Of a DNA stretch of 64,000 nucleotides, positions 1-8,514 are shown one piece after another. The notes beneath the pieces are model-generated. The model ran no database searches. It was not told the origin of the DNA and saw only the letters and a list, made by a program, of their open reading frames with translations. Source of the stretch: Microbacterium sp. ProA8 (GTDB lineage Bacteria; Actinomycetota; Actinomycetes; Actinomycetales; Microbacteriaceae); assembly GCF_039905635.1 (NCBI RefSeq), contig NZ_CP157000.1, positions 2,976,001 through 3,040,000 of the forward strand. The letters are read 5' to 3'. The position numbers and the translations under genes were made by a program. Position 1 is the stretch's first letter; every line of letters starts with the position of its first letter.

Positions 1-156
1 ATGATCGCGTCCGCCTCCGGCGCCGACATGCGCACGGGCGTCTGGCCCCTCGTGGGCGTGCTGGTGTACATCGCACCGCTCGTGGCGTTCGCGCTGCTGC
101 TGGCGGTCCTGATCATGAGCTTCGTGCGAAGGGCTCGCGCCAACCGAGGGGGCTGA
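1..156 (+). CDS. Small single-span membrane protein (possibly 5'-truncated)
   Basis: A 51-residue frame begins with ATG at the first base of the window and stops 5 nt before the next gene. One hydrophobic segment runs over about residues 15-43, followed by a basic tail with several Arg residues, as in a small inner-membrane protein with its C-terminus inside. The true start may lie upstream of the window. I do not recognise a family. Tight spacing to the helicase-associated gene suggests they are co-transcribed. Confidence 0.55.
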   Translation: MIASASGADMRTGVWPLVGVLVYIAPLVAFALLLAVLIMSFVRRARANRGG

Positions 157-161
157 CGCGC

Positions 162-1904
162 GTGGTCTCCGACGCGCGCGCACTCGCGACGCGGCTCGCC
201 GATCTCGGTGACGCTGCGCTCGCCCGGACGCTCGCGGCCCGGGGCGTCTCGCCCCAGAGCGGCTGGCACGACTTCTTCGACGCCGCCGAGGGACTGCTCG
301 ACCCCGCATCCGTCGACCGCGCCCTGACGCATCTCGACCGACGCGACCTCATCGCCCTGCACAGCGCCACGCCCGCCGACAACGGCGTCGGGACGCGCGA
401 CGGCCGACCGTCGCTGCTCGCCCTCGTCGATGAGGACGGCAGCGCGTACGCCCCGGTCGCTGAGCGTGTGGCGGCAGCCGCGACGGCAGCCCCCGACGCC
501 TTCCGGCCCACGCCGTCGCCTCCGGCACCCCTTCCCGCCGACACGCAGGCCGCCGCCGCGGCCGCAGAACGCGCCTTCACGACGGCCGGCTCGCTCGCCG
601 ACATCCTGCTGGCGTGCCTGCACACTCCCCTCGCGCGCACGGGTGCGGGTCCCGTCAGCGCGGTGGATCGGCGACGGCTCACGGATGCCGGGGCGCTCGA
701 GTTCGCGGACGAGCTCGAGGATCTTCTCGGCTCCGCCGCCGACGCGGGGCTCGCCGTCGCGCGCGAGCGCGAGTGGACGGTGACCGAGGCGGGCGAGCGG
801 TGGCTCGAGGCGCCCACCCCGCTGCGCTGGGAGACGATCGCGGAGGGCTTCCGCGCGGAGCTTCCCGACGGCCTGCGGACCCCGGCGAACGGGTTCCTCG
901 TCCCGGATGCCTGGCCCGATGTCTACCCGCTCGACCCCGAGTGGCCGGCCCGCGCCGACCGGTTGCGCCGCATGGGCGTGCGGTGGGGACTGTTCGCGGC
1001 GGACTCCGCCGCCGAGTTCCCGTGGACCGCCGCACTTCGTGCCGGCGAGCCCGCGGACGCCGCGACGATGGCCGCGTATCTTCCCGCCGAGATCGACCGT
1101 GTCTACCTGCAGGCCGACCTCACGGCGATCGCCCCCGGGCCGCTCGCCCCCGCCCTCGACCTGCGACTGCGCTCGATCGCGGTGCGCGAGTCCCGTGCGC
1201 AGGCGTCGACGTACCGGTTCACCGCGTCATCGGTCGGCGCCGGCATGACCGAGGGCGAGACGGCGGCGTCGATGCGCGCCTTCCTCGCAGAACTGTCGCT
1301 CACCGGCATCCCTCAGCCTCTGGACTACCTCATCGAGAGCACGGCCGCGCGGCACGGCCTGGTGCGCGTGCGCACCGACGACGCCACCGGACGCACGCGG
1401 GTGGAGAGCTCGGATGCCGGCCTGCTGGACGCCATCGCGATCGACCAGGCGCTGCGCCCGCTGGGTCTGCTCGTGCTCGAGGGCGACGACGCGCTCTCGT
1501 CGCGGGTCGCCCGCGACGCGGTGTACTGGAGCCTCGCCGACGCGCGGTACCCGGTCGTCGCGCTCGACGCGACGGGTGCCCCCGAGTCGATCCATCGCCG
1601 CACCGCGGCCACGCCGTCGGTCCCCGCCGCCGCCCCGGAGGCGACGTACGCGCGTTTGATCCGCACGATGCGGGGCGGCCACGGCACCCAGGGCGAGGCC
1701 GGCTGGCTCGAGCGCGAACTCGAGCAGGCGGTGCGCGCACGCGCCGAGATCGTCGTGGTCGTGCGCATGCCCGACGGTTCGGAGCGCGCGTTCACGCTCG
1801 AGGCGGCGGGCCTCGGCGGCGGCCGCCTGCGCGGCCGCGACCGCGCCGCCGACATCGAGCGGACCCTGCCGGTGTCGAGCATCGTGAGCGTCGGCGCGGT
1901 CTGA
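162..1904 (+). CDS. Helicase-associated (XPB/Ssl2-like N-terminal) domain protein
   Basis: This 580-residue protein starts at GTG. It is rich in Ala, Asp and Arg and contains repeated winged-helix-like segments. It resembles actinobacterial helicase-associated proteins that are usually encoded just upstream of the XPB helicase, as here. No Walker motif is visible, so it is not itself a helicase. A role beside XPB in DNA repair or remodelling is inferred from context. The end of the protein (about residues 480-580) contains a WYL-like or helicase-C3-like strand pattern. The family call is moderately sure; the function is not known. Confidence 0.7.
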   Translation: MVSDARALATRLADLGDAALARTLAARGVSPQSGWHDFFDAAEGLLDPASVDRALTHLDRRDLIALHSATPADNGVGTRDGRPSLLALVDEDGSAYAPVAERVAAAATAAPDAFRPTPSPPAPLPADTQAAAAAAERAFTTAGSLADILLACLHTPLARTGAGPVSAVDRRRLTDAGALEFADELEDLLGSAADAGLAVAREREWTVTEAGERWLEAPTPLRWETIAEGFRAELPDGLRTPANGFLVPDAWPDVYPLDPEWPARADRLRRMGVRWGLFAADSAAEFPWTAALRAGEPADAATMAAYLPAEIDRVYLQADLTAIAPGPLAPALDLRLRSIAVRESRAQASTYRFTASSVGAGMTEGETAASMRAFLAELSLTGIPQPLDYLIESTAARHGLVRVRTDDATGRTRVESSDAGLLDAIAIDQALRPLGLLVLEGDDALSSRVARDAVYWSLADARYPVVALDATGAPESIHRRTAATPSVPAAAPEATYARLIRTMRGGHGTQGEAGWLERELEQAVRARAEIVVVVRMPDGSERAFTLEAAGLGGGRLRGRDRAADIERTLPVSSIVSVGAV

Positions 1905-1956
1905 GGCTGCGGCATCCACCGCCCGTCGGCGCCCAGCGGCCGGCCGCGCCCGGTGG

Positions 1957-2041
1957 CCCGTCTCGCGGCCGCGAGACCGGGGATTCCTGCCGACACCGAG
2001 GCCATCGCCCCACGTCTCGGCGCAGATCCCCGATCTCGGGG
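1957..2041. other. Two GC-rich hairpins between the helicase-associated gene and XPB
   Basis: An 18-bp self-complementary palindrome (GTCTCGCGGCCGCGAGAC, 1960-1977) is followed by a short CCCCGA/TCGGGG stem at 2028-2041. There is no T-tract. They could weaken read-through from the upstream gene or be incidental to high GC. The rest of the 218-bp gap shows nothing else convincing. Confidence 0.35.
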
Positions 2042-2122
2042 AGCAGTGCCGCGTCGCGCGGGCGGTCGCAGGCCGCGTCAGTGGAACCCGGCATCGGAAA
2101 AGCGCCGGTAGACTGGCACGTT

Positions 2123-3763
2123 ATGGCTGACGGCCCCCTCATCGTCCAGAGCGACCGCACGGTTCTCCTCGAAGTCGCACACCCCGATGCCGAGAGCGCG
2201 CGGCACGAACTCGCGATCTTCGCCGAGCTCGAGCGCGCCCCCGAGCACATCCACACCTACCGCATCACGCGGCTGGGTCTGTGGAACGCACGCGCCGCCG
2301 GCCACGGCGCCGAGGACATGCTGGCGACGCTCGACCGGTGGTCGCGCTTCCCGGTGCCCCCCTCGGTGTCGATCGACATCTCCGAGACGGTGGGGCGCTA
2401 CGGCCGCCTGGTCATCGAGCGCAACGACGACGGCGAGCTGGTGCTGCGATCGACGGATGCCGCGGTCCTGGCGGAGGTGTCCAAGAACAAGCGCATCCAG
2501 CCGCTGCTCATCGGCCGTCCCTCCCCCGACGCGTTCATCATCGACGCGTGGGCGCGCGGCCACATCAAGCAGGAGCTGCTGAAGATCGGCTGGCCGGCCG
2601 AGGACCTCGCCGGCTACACGCCGGGGACGCCCCATCCCATCGACCTGGCCGAGAACGGCTGGCACCTGCGGCCGTACCAGCGGCAAGCCGTCGACATCTT
2701 CACGCAGGGCGGATCGGGCGTCGTCGTGCTCCCCTGTGGCGCCGGCAAGACCCTCGTGGGCGCCGCCGCGATGGCCGACACCAAGACCACGACGCTGATC
2801 CTCGTGACCAACACGGTCAGTGCCCGCCAGTGGCGCGACGAGCTCCTCAAGCGCACGTCGCTCACGGCCGAGGAGATCGGCGAGTACTCCGGTCAGACCA
2901 AGGAGATCAAGCCGGTCACCATCGCGACGTACCAGATCCTCACCGCCAAGCGGAAAGGCCAGTACGCGCACCTCGCCCTCCTCGACGCGCTCGACTGGGG
3001 TCTCATCGTCTACGACGAGGTGCACCTCCTCCCGGCGCCGGTGTTCAAGCTCACCGCCGACCTGCAGGCGCGACGACGGCTCGGACTCACCGCGACGCTG
3101 GTGCGCGAGGACGGCCGTGAAGGCGATGTGTTCAGCCTCATCGGCCCCAAGCGGTTCGATGCGCCCTGGAAGGAGATCGAGGCCCAGGGCTTCATCTCCC
3201 CTGCCGTCTGCTACGAGGTGCGGGTCGACCTGCCCGCCGGCGATCGCCTGGAGTACGCCGCGGCCGCGGACGACGAGCGGTACCGCCTCGCGGCGACCGC
3301 ACCGGCGAAGATCGGCGTCGTGCGCGACCTGGTGGCGCGCCACGAGGGCGAGCGCATCCTGATCATCGGCCAGTACCTCGACCAGATCGACGTGCTCGCC
3401 GAGGCGCTGAACGCCCCCAAGATCACCGGACAGACTCCGATCGACGAGCGCGAGCAGCTCTATCAGGCGTTCCGCGTGGGCGAGATCTCGGTGCTCGTGG
3501 TGTCGAAGGTCGCGAACTTCTCGATCGATCTGCCCGAGGCATCCGTCGCCATCCAGGTGTCGGGGTCGTTCGGCTCGCGCCAGGAAGAGGCCCAGCGTCT
3601 CGGACGCCTGCTGCGCCCCAAGCAGTCGAACCACACGGCGAGCTTCTACACGCTGATCGCCCGCGACACCGTGGATCAGGACTTCGCGCAGAACCGGCAG
3701 CGGTTCCTCGCGGAGCAGGGCTACGCCTACACGATCCTCGACGCGCACTCGCTGGCGGCCTGA
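2123..3763 (+). CDS. DNA repair helicase XPB (superfamily 2)
   Basis: This 546-residue protein is an ATP-dependent 3'-5' DNA helicase of the XPB/RAD25 family. The N-terminal domain occupies about residues 1-170. Motif I is at about 204 (PCGAGKT), the DEVH box is near 297, and motif VI near 490 contains QRLGRLLRPK. The ATG at 2123 is chosen because the protein then begins MADGPLIVQSD, as expected for the family; the frame stays open far upstream with no plausible homology. Actinobacteria commonly keep such stand-alone XPB proteins; a role in excision repair is inferred. A strong terminator follows at once. Confidence 0.93.
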   Translation: MADGPLIVQSDRTVLLEVAHPDAESARHELAIFAELERAPEHIHTYRITRLGLWNARAAGHGAEDMLATLDRWSRFPVPPSVSIDISETVGRYGRLVIERNDDGELVLRSTDAAVLAEVSKNKRIQPLLIGRPSPDAFIIDAWARGHIKQELLKIGWPAEDLAGYTPGTPHPIDLAENGWHLRPYQRQAVDIFTQGGSGVVVLPCGAGKTLVGAAAMADTKTTTLILVTNTVSARQWRDELLKRTSLTAEEIGEYSGQTKEIKPVTIATYQILTAKRKGQYAHLALLDALDWGLIVYDEVHLLPAPVFKLTADLQARRRLGLTATLVREDGREGDVFSLIGPKRFDAPWKEIEAQGFISPAVCYEVRVDLPAGDRLEYAAAADDERYRLAATAPAKIGVVRDLVARHEGERILIIGQYLDQIDVLAEALNAPKITGQTPIDEREQLYQAFRVGEISVLVVSKVANFSIDLPEASVAIQVSGSFGSRQEEAQRLGRLLRPKQSNHTASFYTLIARDTVDQDFAQNRQRFLAEQGYAYTILDAHSLAA

Positions 3764-3777
3764 GCCCCCGAGAACGC

Positions 3778-3816
3778 CGAACGGCCCGGCGCTGCGAGGC
3801 AGCGCCGGGCCGTTCG
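3778..3816. terminator. Bidirectional terminator hairpin between XPB and 5'-nucleotidase
   Basis: A perfect 18-bp stem (3778-3795 with 3799-3816) has a 3-nt loop, GAG. It lies in the 60-bp gap between two convergent genes and so can end transcription from both sides. Confidence 0.85.
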
Positions 3817-3823
3817 TCCGTGC

Positions 3824-5611
3824 TTACTGCTTGATGATGCGGTCGAGCGGCGTCGGCGCGTACGGGCTGTTCGCGCTGAGGTACGCGGCGAACGCGTCGA
3901 TGTCGAGGCCGCCGTAGTACACGTTGTCGGCCGCCAGGAACGTCGGGAACCCGTCGCCGCCGCCCGCGAGGAAGTTGTTCGTCACGACGCGATACACGGT
4001 CGTGTCGACCAACGGCGCGCCGTTCAGCGTGACCGTGCCGAGCGTGGTGCCCGAGTACGTGTAGGCGAAGCCCTCGCTCACCTGCAGGATCTTCGGCTGG
4101 GCGGCATTCGCGCCGCTCCACTGCTGCACCAGCAGCTGCTTGATCTCGGCGCCGGTGAGGTCGAGCGAGACCAGGTAGTTGTTGAACGGCTGGACGTTGA
4201 ACGCCTCCTCGTAGGTGACCTCACCCGGCGCTTCGCCCCATGCCGACGCGCTGTAGGTGAGATCGGTGCGGATCCCGCCGGGGTTCATCAGCGCGATCTG
4301 CGGCGCGGCGTACGGCCCGATGACGCTCGGGTCGGCCAGCTGCGCGTCGGCGATCAGATCTCCGAGCGCCGACTCGCCGCCCGCATTCGTCGTGCGGTCG
4401 ATGGTGCTCGCGATCGAACCGATCACCTCACTCGCGATCGGCGCGACCAGTTCCTTGTACTTGGCGATCAGATCCGTCTGGACCGGGTCCCTGTCCACGT
4501 TGCGCGTCACGAGCATGTTCGCGCTCTCCACGGACGTGCGCACGATGTCCTTCGTGCGCCGGTCGTAGGTGAGATTCGTCTCGGTGTACAGGCGACCGAA
4601 GGAGGAGGCGGACGTGACCAGTCGGTCCTGGCCGGCCGGGTCCTTGATGTTGCAGATGTACGGCGCGTGGGTGTGCCCCGACACGATCAGGTCGATCGCC
4701 GGATCGAGGTTCTGTGCGATGGGGATGATCGGGCTGTTCGCCGCGATCTCCGCCCCGTTGCCGCAGGCCGCGTTGTAGGCGGCGCTCGACGGAGGCGTGC
4801 CGCCCTGGTGGATCAGCACGACGATCGCGTTCACGCCTTGGGCCCTGAGCACCGGCACCAGCGCGTTCGCGGTCTCGACCTCGTCCTTGAAGTCCAGGCC
4901 GGCCACGCCCGCCGCCGTGACGATGTCGGGGGTCTCCTCGAGCGTCATGCCGATGAAGCCGATCTTGGCGCCTCGCACATTCTCAACGGAGTACGCGGGG
5001 AGGATCGTCTCGTTCGTTCCGTCGTAGACGACGTTCGCCGCGAGGAAGTCGAAATCGGCCCCGGCGAACGAGCCGTCGGGGCACGAGTTCTGGTTGTTCG
5101 CGCCGTCGCCGTCGTCGAGGCAGCCGCCGTCCGCCATGCGGAGCAGCTCGACATAGCCCTCGTCGAACTCGTGGTTGCCGACGGCCGAGACGTCGAGGTG
5201 GAGCGCGTTGAGCGCCTCGATCGACGGCTCGTCGTGGAAGGCGCCGGACAGCAGCGGCGAGGCCCCGATGAGGTCGCCCGCCGCGACGGTGAGGGAGTTC
5301 TTCTCGTGCCCCTGCCGCGCCTGCGCGAGGTGGGTGGCGAGGTATTCGACGCCGCCGACCCCGGGAGGGGTGAGGGTGTCGGTCGTCACGCCGCCGGGCA
5401 GGTTCAGCCGGCCGCTGGAGCCTGCGGGCGGCTCCAGGTTGCCGTGGAAGTCGTTGAACGACAGCAGCTGGATCTCGATCTCCGGTCCGTTCGGAGTGTT
5501 CTTGTCGCCAGGCGCTGCGGTCGCAGCGCCGGGACCGGCGAGCGCCAGCGCGACCGCGGTCGCGGCGATGACCGCTCCTCCGGTCAGCCGTGAGATGGAT
5601 GTCGAGCGCAT
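3824..5611 (-). CDS. Secreted bifunctional metallophosphatase / 5'-nucleotidase
   Basis: This 595-residue exported enzyme hydrolyses nucleotides or related phosphomonoesters outside the membrane. A signal peptide (about residues 1-32) ends near AATAAPGD. The N-terminal metallophosphatase domain shows FNDFHGN, GDLIGASPL, VGNHEFDEG and VSGHTHAPY, which are the two-metal ligands. The C-terminal 5'-nucleotidase domain has GDLIADAQL and NPGGIRTDL. The start at 5611 has a good AAGGGGAGGG ribosome site; the frame runs further upstream without coding character. A role in phosphate scavenging would fit the phosphate genes later in the window, but any PHO box here is weak. No sortase motif or membrane anchor is seen. 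Confidence 0.92.
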   Translation of the reverse strand: MRSTSISRLTGGAVIAATAVALALAGPGAATAAPGDKNTPNGPEIEIQLLSFNDFHGNLEPPAGSSGRLNLPGGVTTDTLTPPGVGGVEYLATHLAQARQGHEKNSLTVAAGDLIGASPLLSGAFHDEPSIEALNALHLDVSAVGNHEFDEGYVELLRMADGGCLDDGDGANNQNSCPDGSFAGADFDFLAANVVYDGTNETILPAYSVENVRGAKIGFIGMTLEETPDIVTAAGVAGLDFKDEVETANALVPVLRAQGVNAIVVLIHQGGTPPSSAAYNAACGNGAEIAANSPIIPIAQNLDPAIDLIVSGHTHAPYICNIKDPAGQDRLVTSASSFGRLYTETNLTYDRRTKDIVRTSVESANMLVTRNVDRDPVQTDLIAKYKELVAPIASEVIGSIASTIDRTTNAGGESALGDLIADAQLADPSVIGPYAAPQIALMNPGGIRTDLTYSASAWGEAPGEVTYEEAFNVQPFNNYLVSLDLTGAEIKQLLVQQWSGANAAQPKILQVSEGFAYTYSGTTLGTVTLNGAPLVDTTVYRVVTNNFLAGGGDGFPTFLAADNVYYGGLDIDAFAAYLSANSPYAPTPLDRIIKQ

Positions 5612-5838
5612 GTGCAAGGGCCCTCCCCTTCGTGGCGGACGCCTCAGCCCGCCGCGTTCACGCGTCCTCGTGGGCGCGATCAGGATGAACCTAATACAGC
5701 GCGCGCGGACGCGACAGTGGAAATTGGATGCCGGGTGCGCTGCGCGCACGAGTGCGCCTGTCTGCGAACCCTCGCCGCCGCCGAATCCCGTCCGTCCTTC
5801 CGCTGGCCGATGTCGGAATGGGCGAGTAGAACGGGGGC

Positions 5839-6204
5839 ATGCCAGAGAACAATCGCGTCGATCTCGTGGAACTCCCCGCCGACCCCGCCACGCTGAGCGC
5901 CGCACGCGGCTTCTACGAGGCGGTGTTCGGCTGGTCCTTCACGTCCTACGGCGAGGGCTACGCCGACACCACCGACAGCGGCGTCGCCCTGGGTCTGAAC
6001 GGTTCGGCAGACGACACGCAGCAGCGCGCGCCCCTCGCGGTGCTGTTCGTCGACCATCTCGAGGCCGCGCGCGATCGCGTGACATCGTCCGGGGGCACGA
6101 TCCGCCACGACATCTATCGCTTTCCCGGGGGACGCCGCTTCCACTTCGTCGATCCCGCGGGCAACGAGCTCGCCGTCTGGTCGCACGACCCCAACCAGCC
6201 CTGA
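5839..6204 (+). CDS. VOC (glyoxalase/bleomycin-resistance fold) family protein
   Basis: This 121-residue protein is a single vicinal-oxygen-chelate domain with the usual pattern of two beta-alpha-beta-beta-beta modules. It begins MPENNRVDLVELP and includes a FYEAVFGWSF motif near residues 25-34 and FHFVDPAGNELAVW near the end. It is closest in style to small predicted enzymes related to glyoxalase. The substrate cannot be told. It is monocistronic. Confidence 0.85.
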   Translation: MPENNRVDLVELPADPATLSAARGFYEAVFGWSFTSYGEGYADTTDSGVALGLNGSADDTQQRAPLAVLFVDHLEAARDRVTSSGGTIRHDIYRFPGGRRFHFVDPAGNELAVWSHDPNQP

Positions 6205-6259
6205 GGTGGATGCCGCGAACCCTGCTACGCGGATGAGACATTCCCGACCGGCGAACGTG

Positions 6260-6288
6260 TTGCACTACGAAGGTAGTACTCCTACACT
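6260..6288 (+). promoter_or_regulatory. Sigma-70-type promoter for the short-chain dehydrogenase gene
   Basis: A TTGCAC -35 element (6260-6265) and a TACACT -10 element (6283-6288) are separated by 17 bp, which is close to consensus. The predicted start of transcription is about 50 nt before the SDR start codon. The elements are overlapped by two palindromic operators, so this promoter is probably repressed. Confidence 0.7.
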
Positions 6289-6299
6289 ACATTCGTAGT
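6264..6299. promoter_or_regulatory. Two tandem 14-bp palindromic operators, ACTAC-N4-GTAGT
   Basis: ACTACGAAGGTAGT (6264-6277) and ACTACATTCGTAGT (6286-6299) are perfect in their 5-bp arms. They sit 22 bp apart, about two helical turns, across the -35/-10 region. Two repressor dimers could bind on the same DNA face. The TAC...GTA arms resemble operators of the BlaI/CopY family as I recall them. The only regulator gene nearby is the TetR at 7235, which may be the ligand, but this is unproven. Confidence 0.7.
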
Positions 6300-6346
6300 A
6301 TCACCGCCGAGGTTGGTGCCATCCGCGGTGCGGAGGGAGCGACGAC

Positions 6347-7174
6347 ATGCCCACAGCACTCGTCACCGGGACCAGGCGCGGGATCGGAAGAGCGGTCGCA
6401 CGACGGCTGGCAGGATCAGGGTGGACCGTCTTCGCCGGGGTCCGAGACCTCGCTGACTGGAAGGACGTCACCGAGGCGGACGAACGCATCACCGCCGTCC
6501 GCCTCGACGTCACCGACCCGGCGCAGATCGACGCCCTCGCCGACGTCCTGCCCGACCGTCTGGACGCGCTCGTCAACAACGCCGCGGCTGCCGCTCTGGG
6601 ACCGATCGAGGCGCTCACCACGGCCGACCTTCGAAGGCAGTTCGAGGTCAACGTCGTGGGCACGGTGGCCGTCACCCGGGCGGTACTGCCCCGACTGCGC
6701 ACCGCAGCGGGCAGGATCGTGTTCGTCTCGTCGGTCGGCAGTCGGTCGGTCGTCCCCATGGAGGGCGCCTACTGCGCCTCGAAATGCGCGGTGGAGGGGA
6801 TCGCCGATGCTCTCCGGGTGGAACTTCGGCCGTGGAACATCGCCGTTTGCGTCGTCGAACCGGGGCCGACCGATACCGAGACCTGGCGCGAGGTCGACAC
6901 CATGATCGACGACATGGAGGCGCGGATGTCGCCGCACCACCGCAAGCTCTATGCGCAGCATGTGGTCGGACTGCGCAAGAACATCGCGCGCTTCGGATCA
7001 TCGGCCGCAGCGCCCGACGCCGTCGTGCGCGCGGTAGAACATGCGCTGACCGCGCGGCGGCCGCGCGCCCGCTACGTGGTGGGGGCTCCGGCACGGACGA
7101 TGGTCGCCATGCACGCCCTTCTCCCGACCCGCACCGGAGACGCCATCGGCGCCCGCATCGCGGGTCTGACGTGA
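6347..7174 (+). CDS. Short-chain dehydrogenase/reductase (classical SDR)
   Basis: This 275-residue NAD(P)-dependent oxidoreductase has a Rossmann nucleotide site near residues 5-16 (TGTRRGIG), NNAAAA near 80, a catalytic Ser in FVSSVGS near 125, and the YCASK catalytic Tyr/Lys near 143-147. The substrate is unknown. A GGAGGGAG ribosome site lies about 10 nt upstream. It is preceded by a strong promoter with tandem operators and followed 60 bp later by a TetR regulator on the same strand, suggesting an inducible detoxification or steroid/xenobiotic-type function, which is only an inference. Confidence 0.88.
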   Translation: MPTALVTGTRRGIGRAVARRLAGSGWTVFAGVRDLADWKDVTEADERITAVRLDVTDPAQIDALADVLPDRLDALVNNAAAAALGPIEALTTADLRRQFEVNVVGTVAVTRAVLPRLRTAAGRIVFVSSVGSRSVVPMEGAYCASKCAVEGIADALRVELRPWNIAVCVVEPGPTDTETWREVDTMIDDMEARMSPHHRKLYAQHVVGLRKNIARFGSSAAAPDAVVRAVEHALTARRPRARYVVGAPARTMVAMHALLPTRTGDAIGARIAGLT

Positions 7175-7234
7175 ACCACTGAGCCCGGGCGACGCGATGG
7201 CGCTCTGCGCTCATCCGTCGCCTATCGTCAGAAC

Positions 7235-7783
7235 ATGGCTTCAACGAGGGACCGCGCGCTGGATGCCGCGGTCGCGCTCGTGGGTGAGCAGGGCATCCGG
7301 GCTTTGACGCACGCCCGGGTCGACGAGCGGGCCGGGCTGCCGAAGGGCTCGACGTCGAACTGGTTCCGCACGCGTGACGCGCTCATCGCCGGGGTCGTGA
7401 CGTGGATCGCCGAGAGCGAGCGAGCCGATTTCGGCTCGGACGAGAGGCCCGCCATCGAGACGCCCGAGCAGCTCATCGACGCGCTCAGCGGTGCGATCGC
7501 GCTCCAGACCGGGCCACTCGCCTCGCGGACGAAGACGCGCTACGCGATCTTCCTCGAGTGCGCCGGCGATGCCGAGCTGCTGGCTCCGCTGCTCGCTCAG
7601 CGTCGCGTCTTCGTGGACTGGACCATCGCCCTGCTGACAGCCGTCGGCGCGCGCTCCCCCCGGGACGCTGCCCGGGCGCTGATGGCGACCGGTGAGGGGC
7701 TCGTCCTTCATCGCATGACCGTGGATCCGGATGCCGAGATCCGGCCCGTCATCGAGCGCGCCGTGCGCGCCGCGCTCGACTGA
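7235..7783 (+). CDS. TetR/AcrR family transcriptional regulator
   Basis: This 182-residue regulator has an N-terminal helix-turn-helix at about residues 6-50: RDRALDAAVALVGEQGIRAL, then THARVDERAGLPKGSTSNWF. The long helical C-terminal domain is the presumed ligand-binding and dimerisation part. The gene follows the SDR on the same strand with a 60-bp gap. A TATCGT element ends about 10 nt before the ATG, so it may be transcribed with almost no leader. It is a candidate ligand for the tandem ACTAC-N4-GTAGT operators upstream of the SDR. Confidence 0.88.
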   Translation: MASTRDRALDAAVALVGEQGIRALTHARVDERAGLPKGSTSNWFRTRDALIAGVVTWIAESERADFGSDERPAIETPEQLIDALSGAIALQTGPLASRTKTRYAIFLECAGDAELLAPLLAQRRVFVDWTIALLTAVGARSPRDAARALMATGEGLVLHRMTVDPDAEIRPVIERAVRAALD

Positions 7784-7806
7784 GGCCGATCCGCGCCGGT
7801 ACGGCG

Positions 7807-8514
7807 TCACACCGCGACGTAGCGCAGGAAGACGAATCCGTCCTCGTCCGTCACGACCCCGGCGAGGGAGAACCGGCGGTCGGACTCCGCGCCGCCCTGA
7901 GCGATCCGCCCCGCTTCTCCGGCCACGAACCGGGGTGCCAGGGTGAGGCAGACCTCGTCGACCAGCCCCGCCTCGAGCAGCGCGCCGAAGAGGTGCGGTC
8001 CGCCCTCGCACAGCACCTGGGTCCAGCCCCGACGCGCGAACAACTCGAGCATCGCCGCGAGATCGACCGATTCCTCTCCGCAGGCGAGCACCTCCGCCAC
8101 CTCCGTGAAGCGGCCGCCGCGGGCGTCGGCCGCGGCATCCGTCGTCACGATCAGCGGGCGCCCTACCGCCGCGGCGAACACGGAGTCGCCGGGCTCGAGA
8201 TGCAGGCCGCCACTCACCACGGCGAGCCCCGGCTGATCTGCGAGACCGTGAGCGCGCCGCCACTCGACATGGTCGGCGTCGACGTGCAGTCCGCCGTAGC
8301 CCTCGGCACGCACGGTGCCGGCGCCGACCACCACGACGTCGGCCATCGCGCGCAGCACCTGCATGAGCGTGCGGTCGGTCTCGCCGCCGAGGGCGCCGCT
8401 CTGCCCCCCGAGCGTGACGGCGCCGTCGGCGCTCGAGACGAAGTTCATGCGCACCCGTGGCTCGCTCCGACCGGGCAGGTCGTATGCGTCGAAGAGCTCC
8501 TGCCGAGTCGGCAT
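7807..8514 (-). CDS. RibD C-terminal-type reductase (resembles M. tuberculosis Rv2671)
   Basis: This 235-residue protein is a stand-alone RibD_C/DHFR-fold NADPH reductase without the deaminase half of true RibD. RMNFVSSADGA near residue 22, ADVVVVGAGTVRAEGY near 58-73, LCEGGPHLFG near 168 and VDEVCLTLAP near 187 match the pattern I recall for Rv2671, which can reduce dihydrofolate. It is translationally coupled to the FolP2-type gene through a TGATG overlap. A folate or pteridine reductase role is inferred from this pairing; riboflavin synthesis is the alternative. Confidence 0.82.
   Translation of the reverse strand: MPTRQELFDAYDLPGRSEPRVRMNFVSSADGAVTLGGQSGALGGETDRTLMQVLRAMADVVVVGAGTVRAEGYGGLHVDADHVEWRRAHGLADQPGLAVVSGGLHLEPGDSVFAAAVGRPLIVTTDAAADARGGRFTEVAEVLACGEESVDLAAMLELFARRGWTQVLCEGGPHLFGALLEAGLVDEVCLTLAPRFVAGEAGRIAQGGAESDRRFSLAGVVTDEDGFVFLRYVAV

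Noticed and set aside
5680..5690. PHO box before the 5'-nucleotidase (GTTCATCCTGA on the minus strand)
   Set aside because: Only one repeat unit fits; the adjacent 11 bp do not, so I did not list it as a site.
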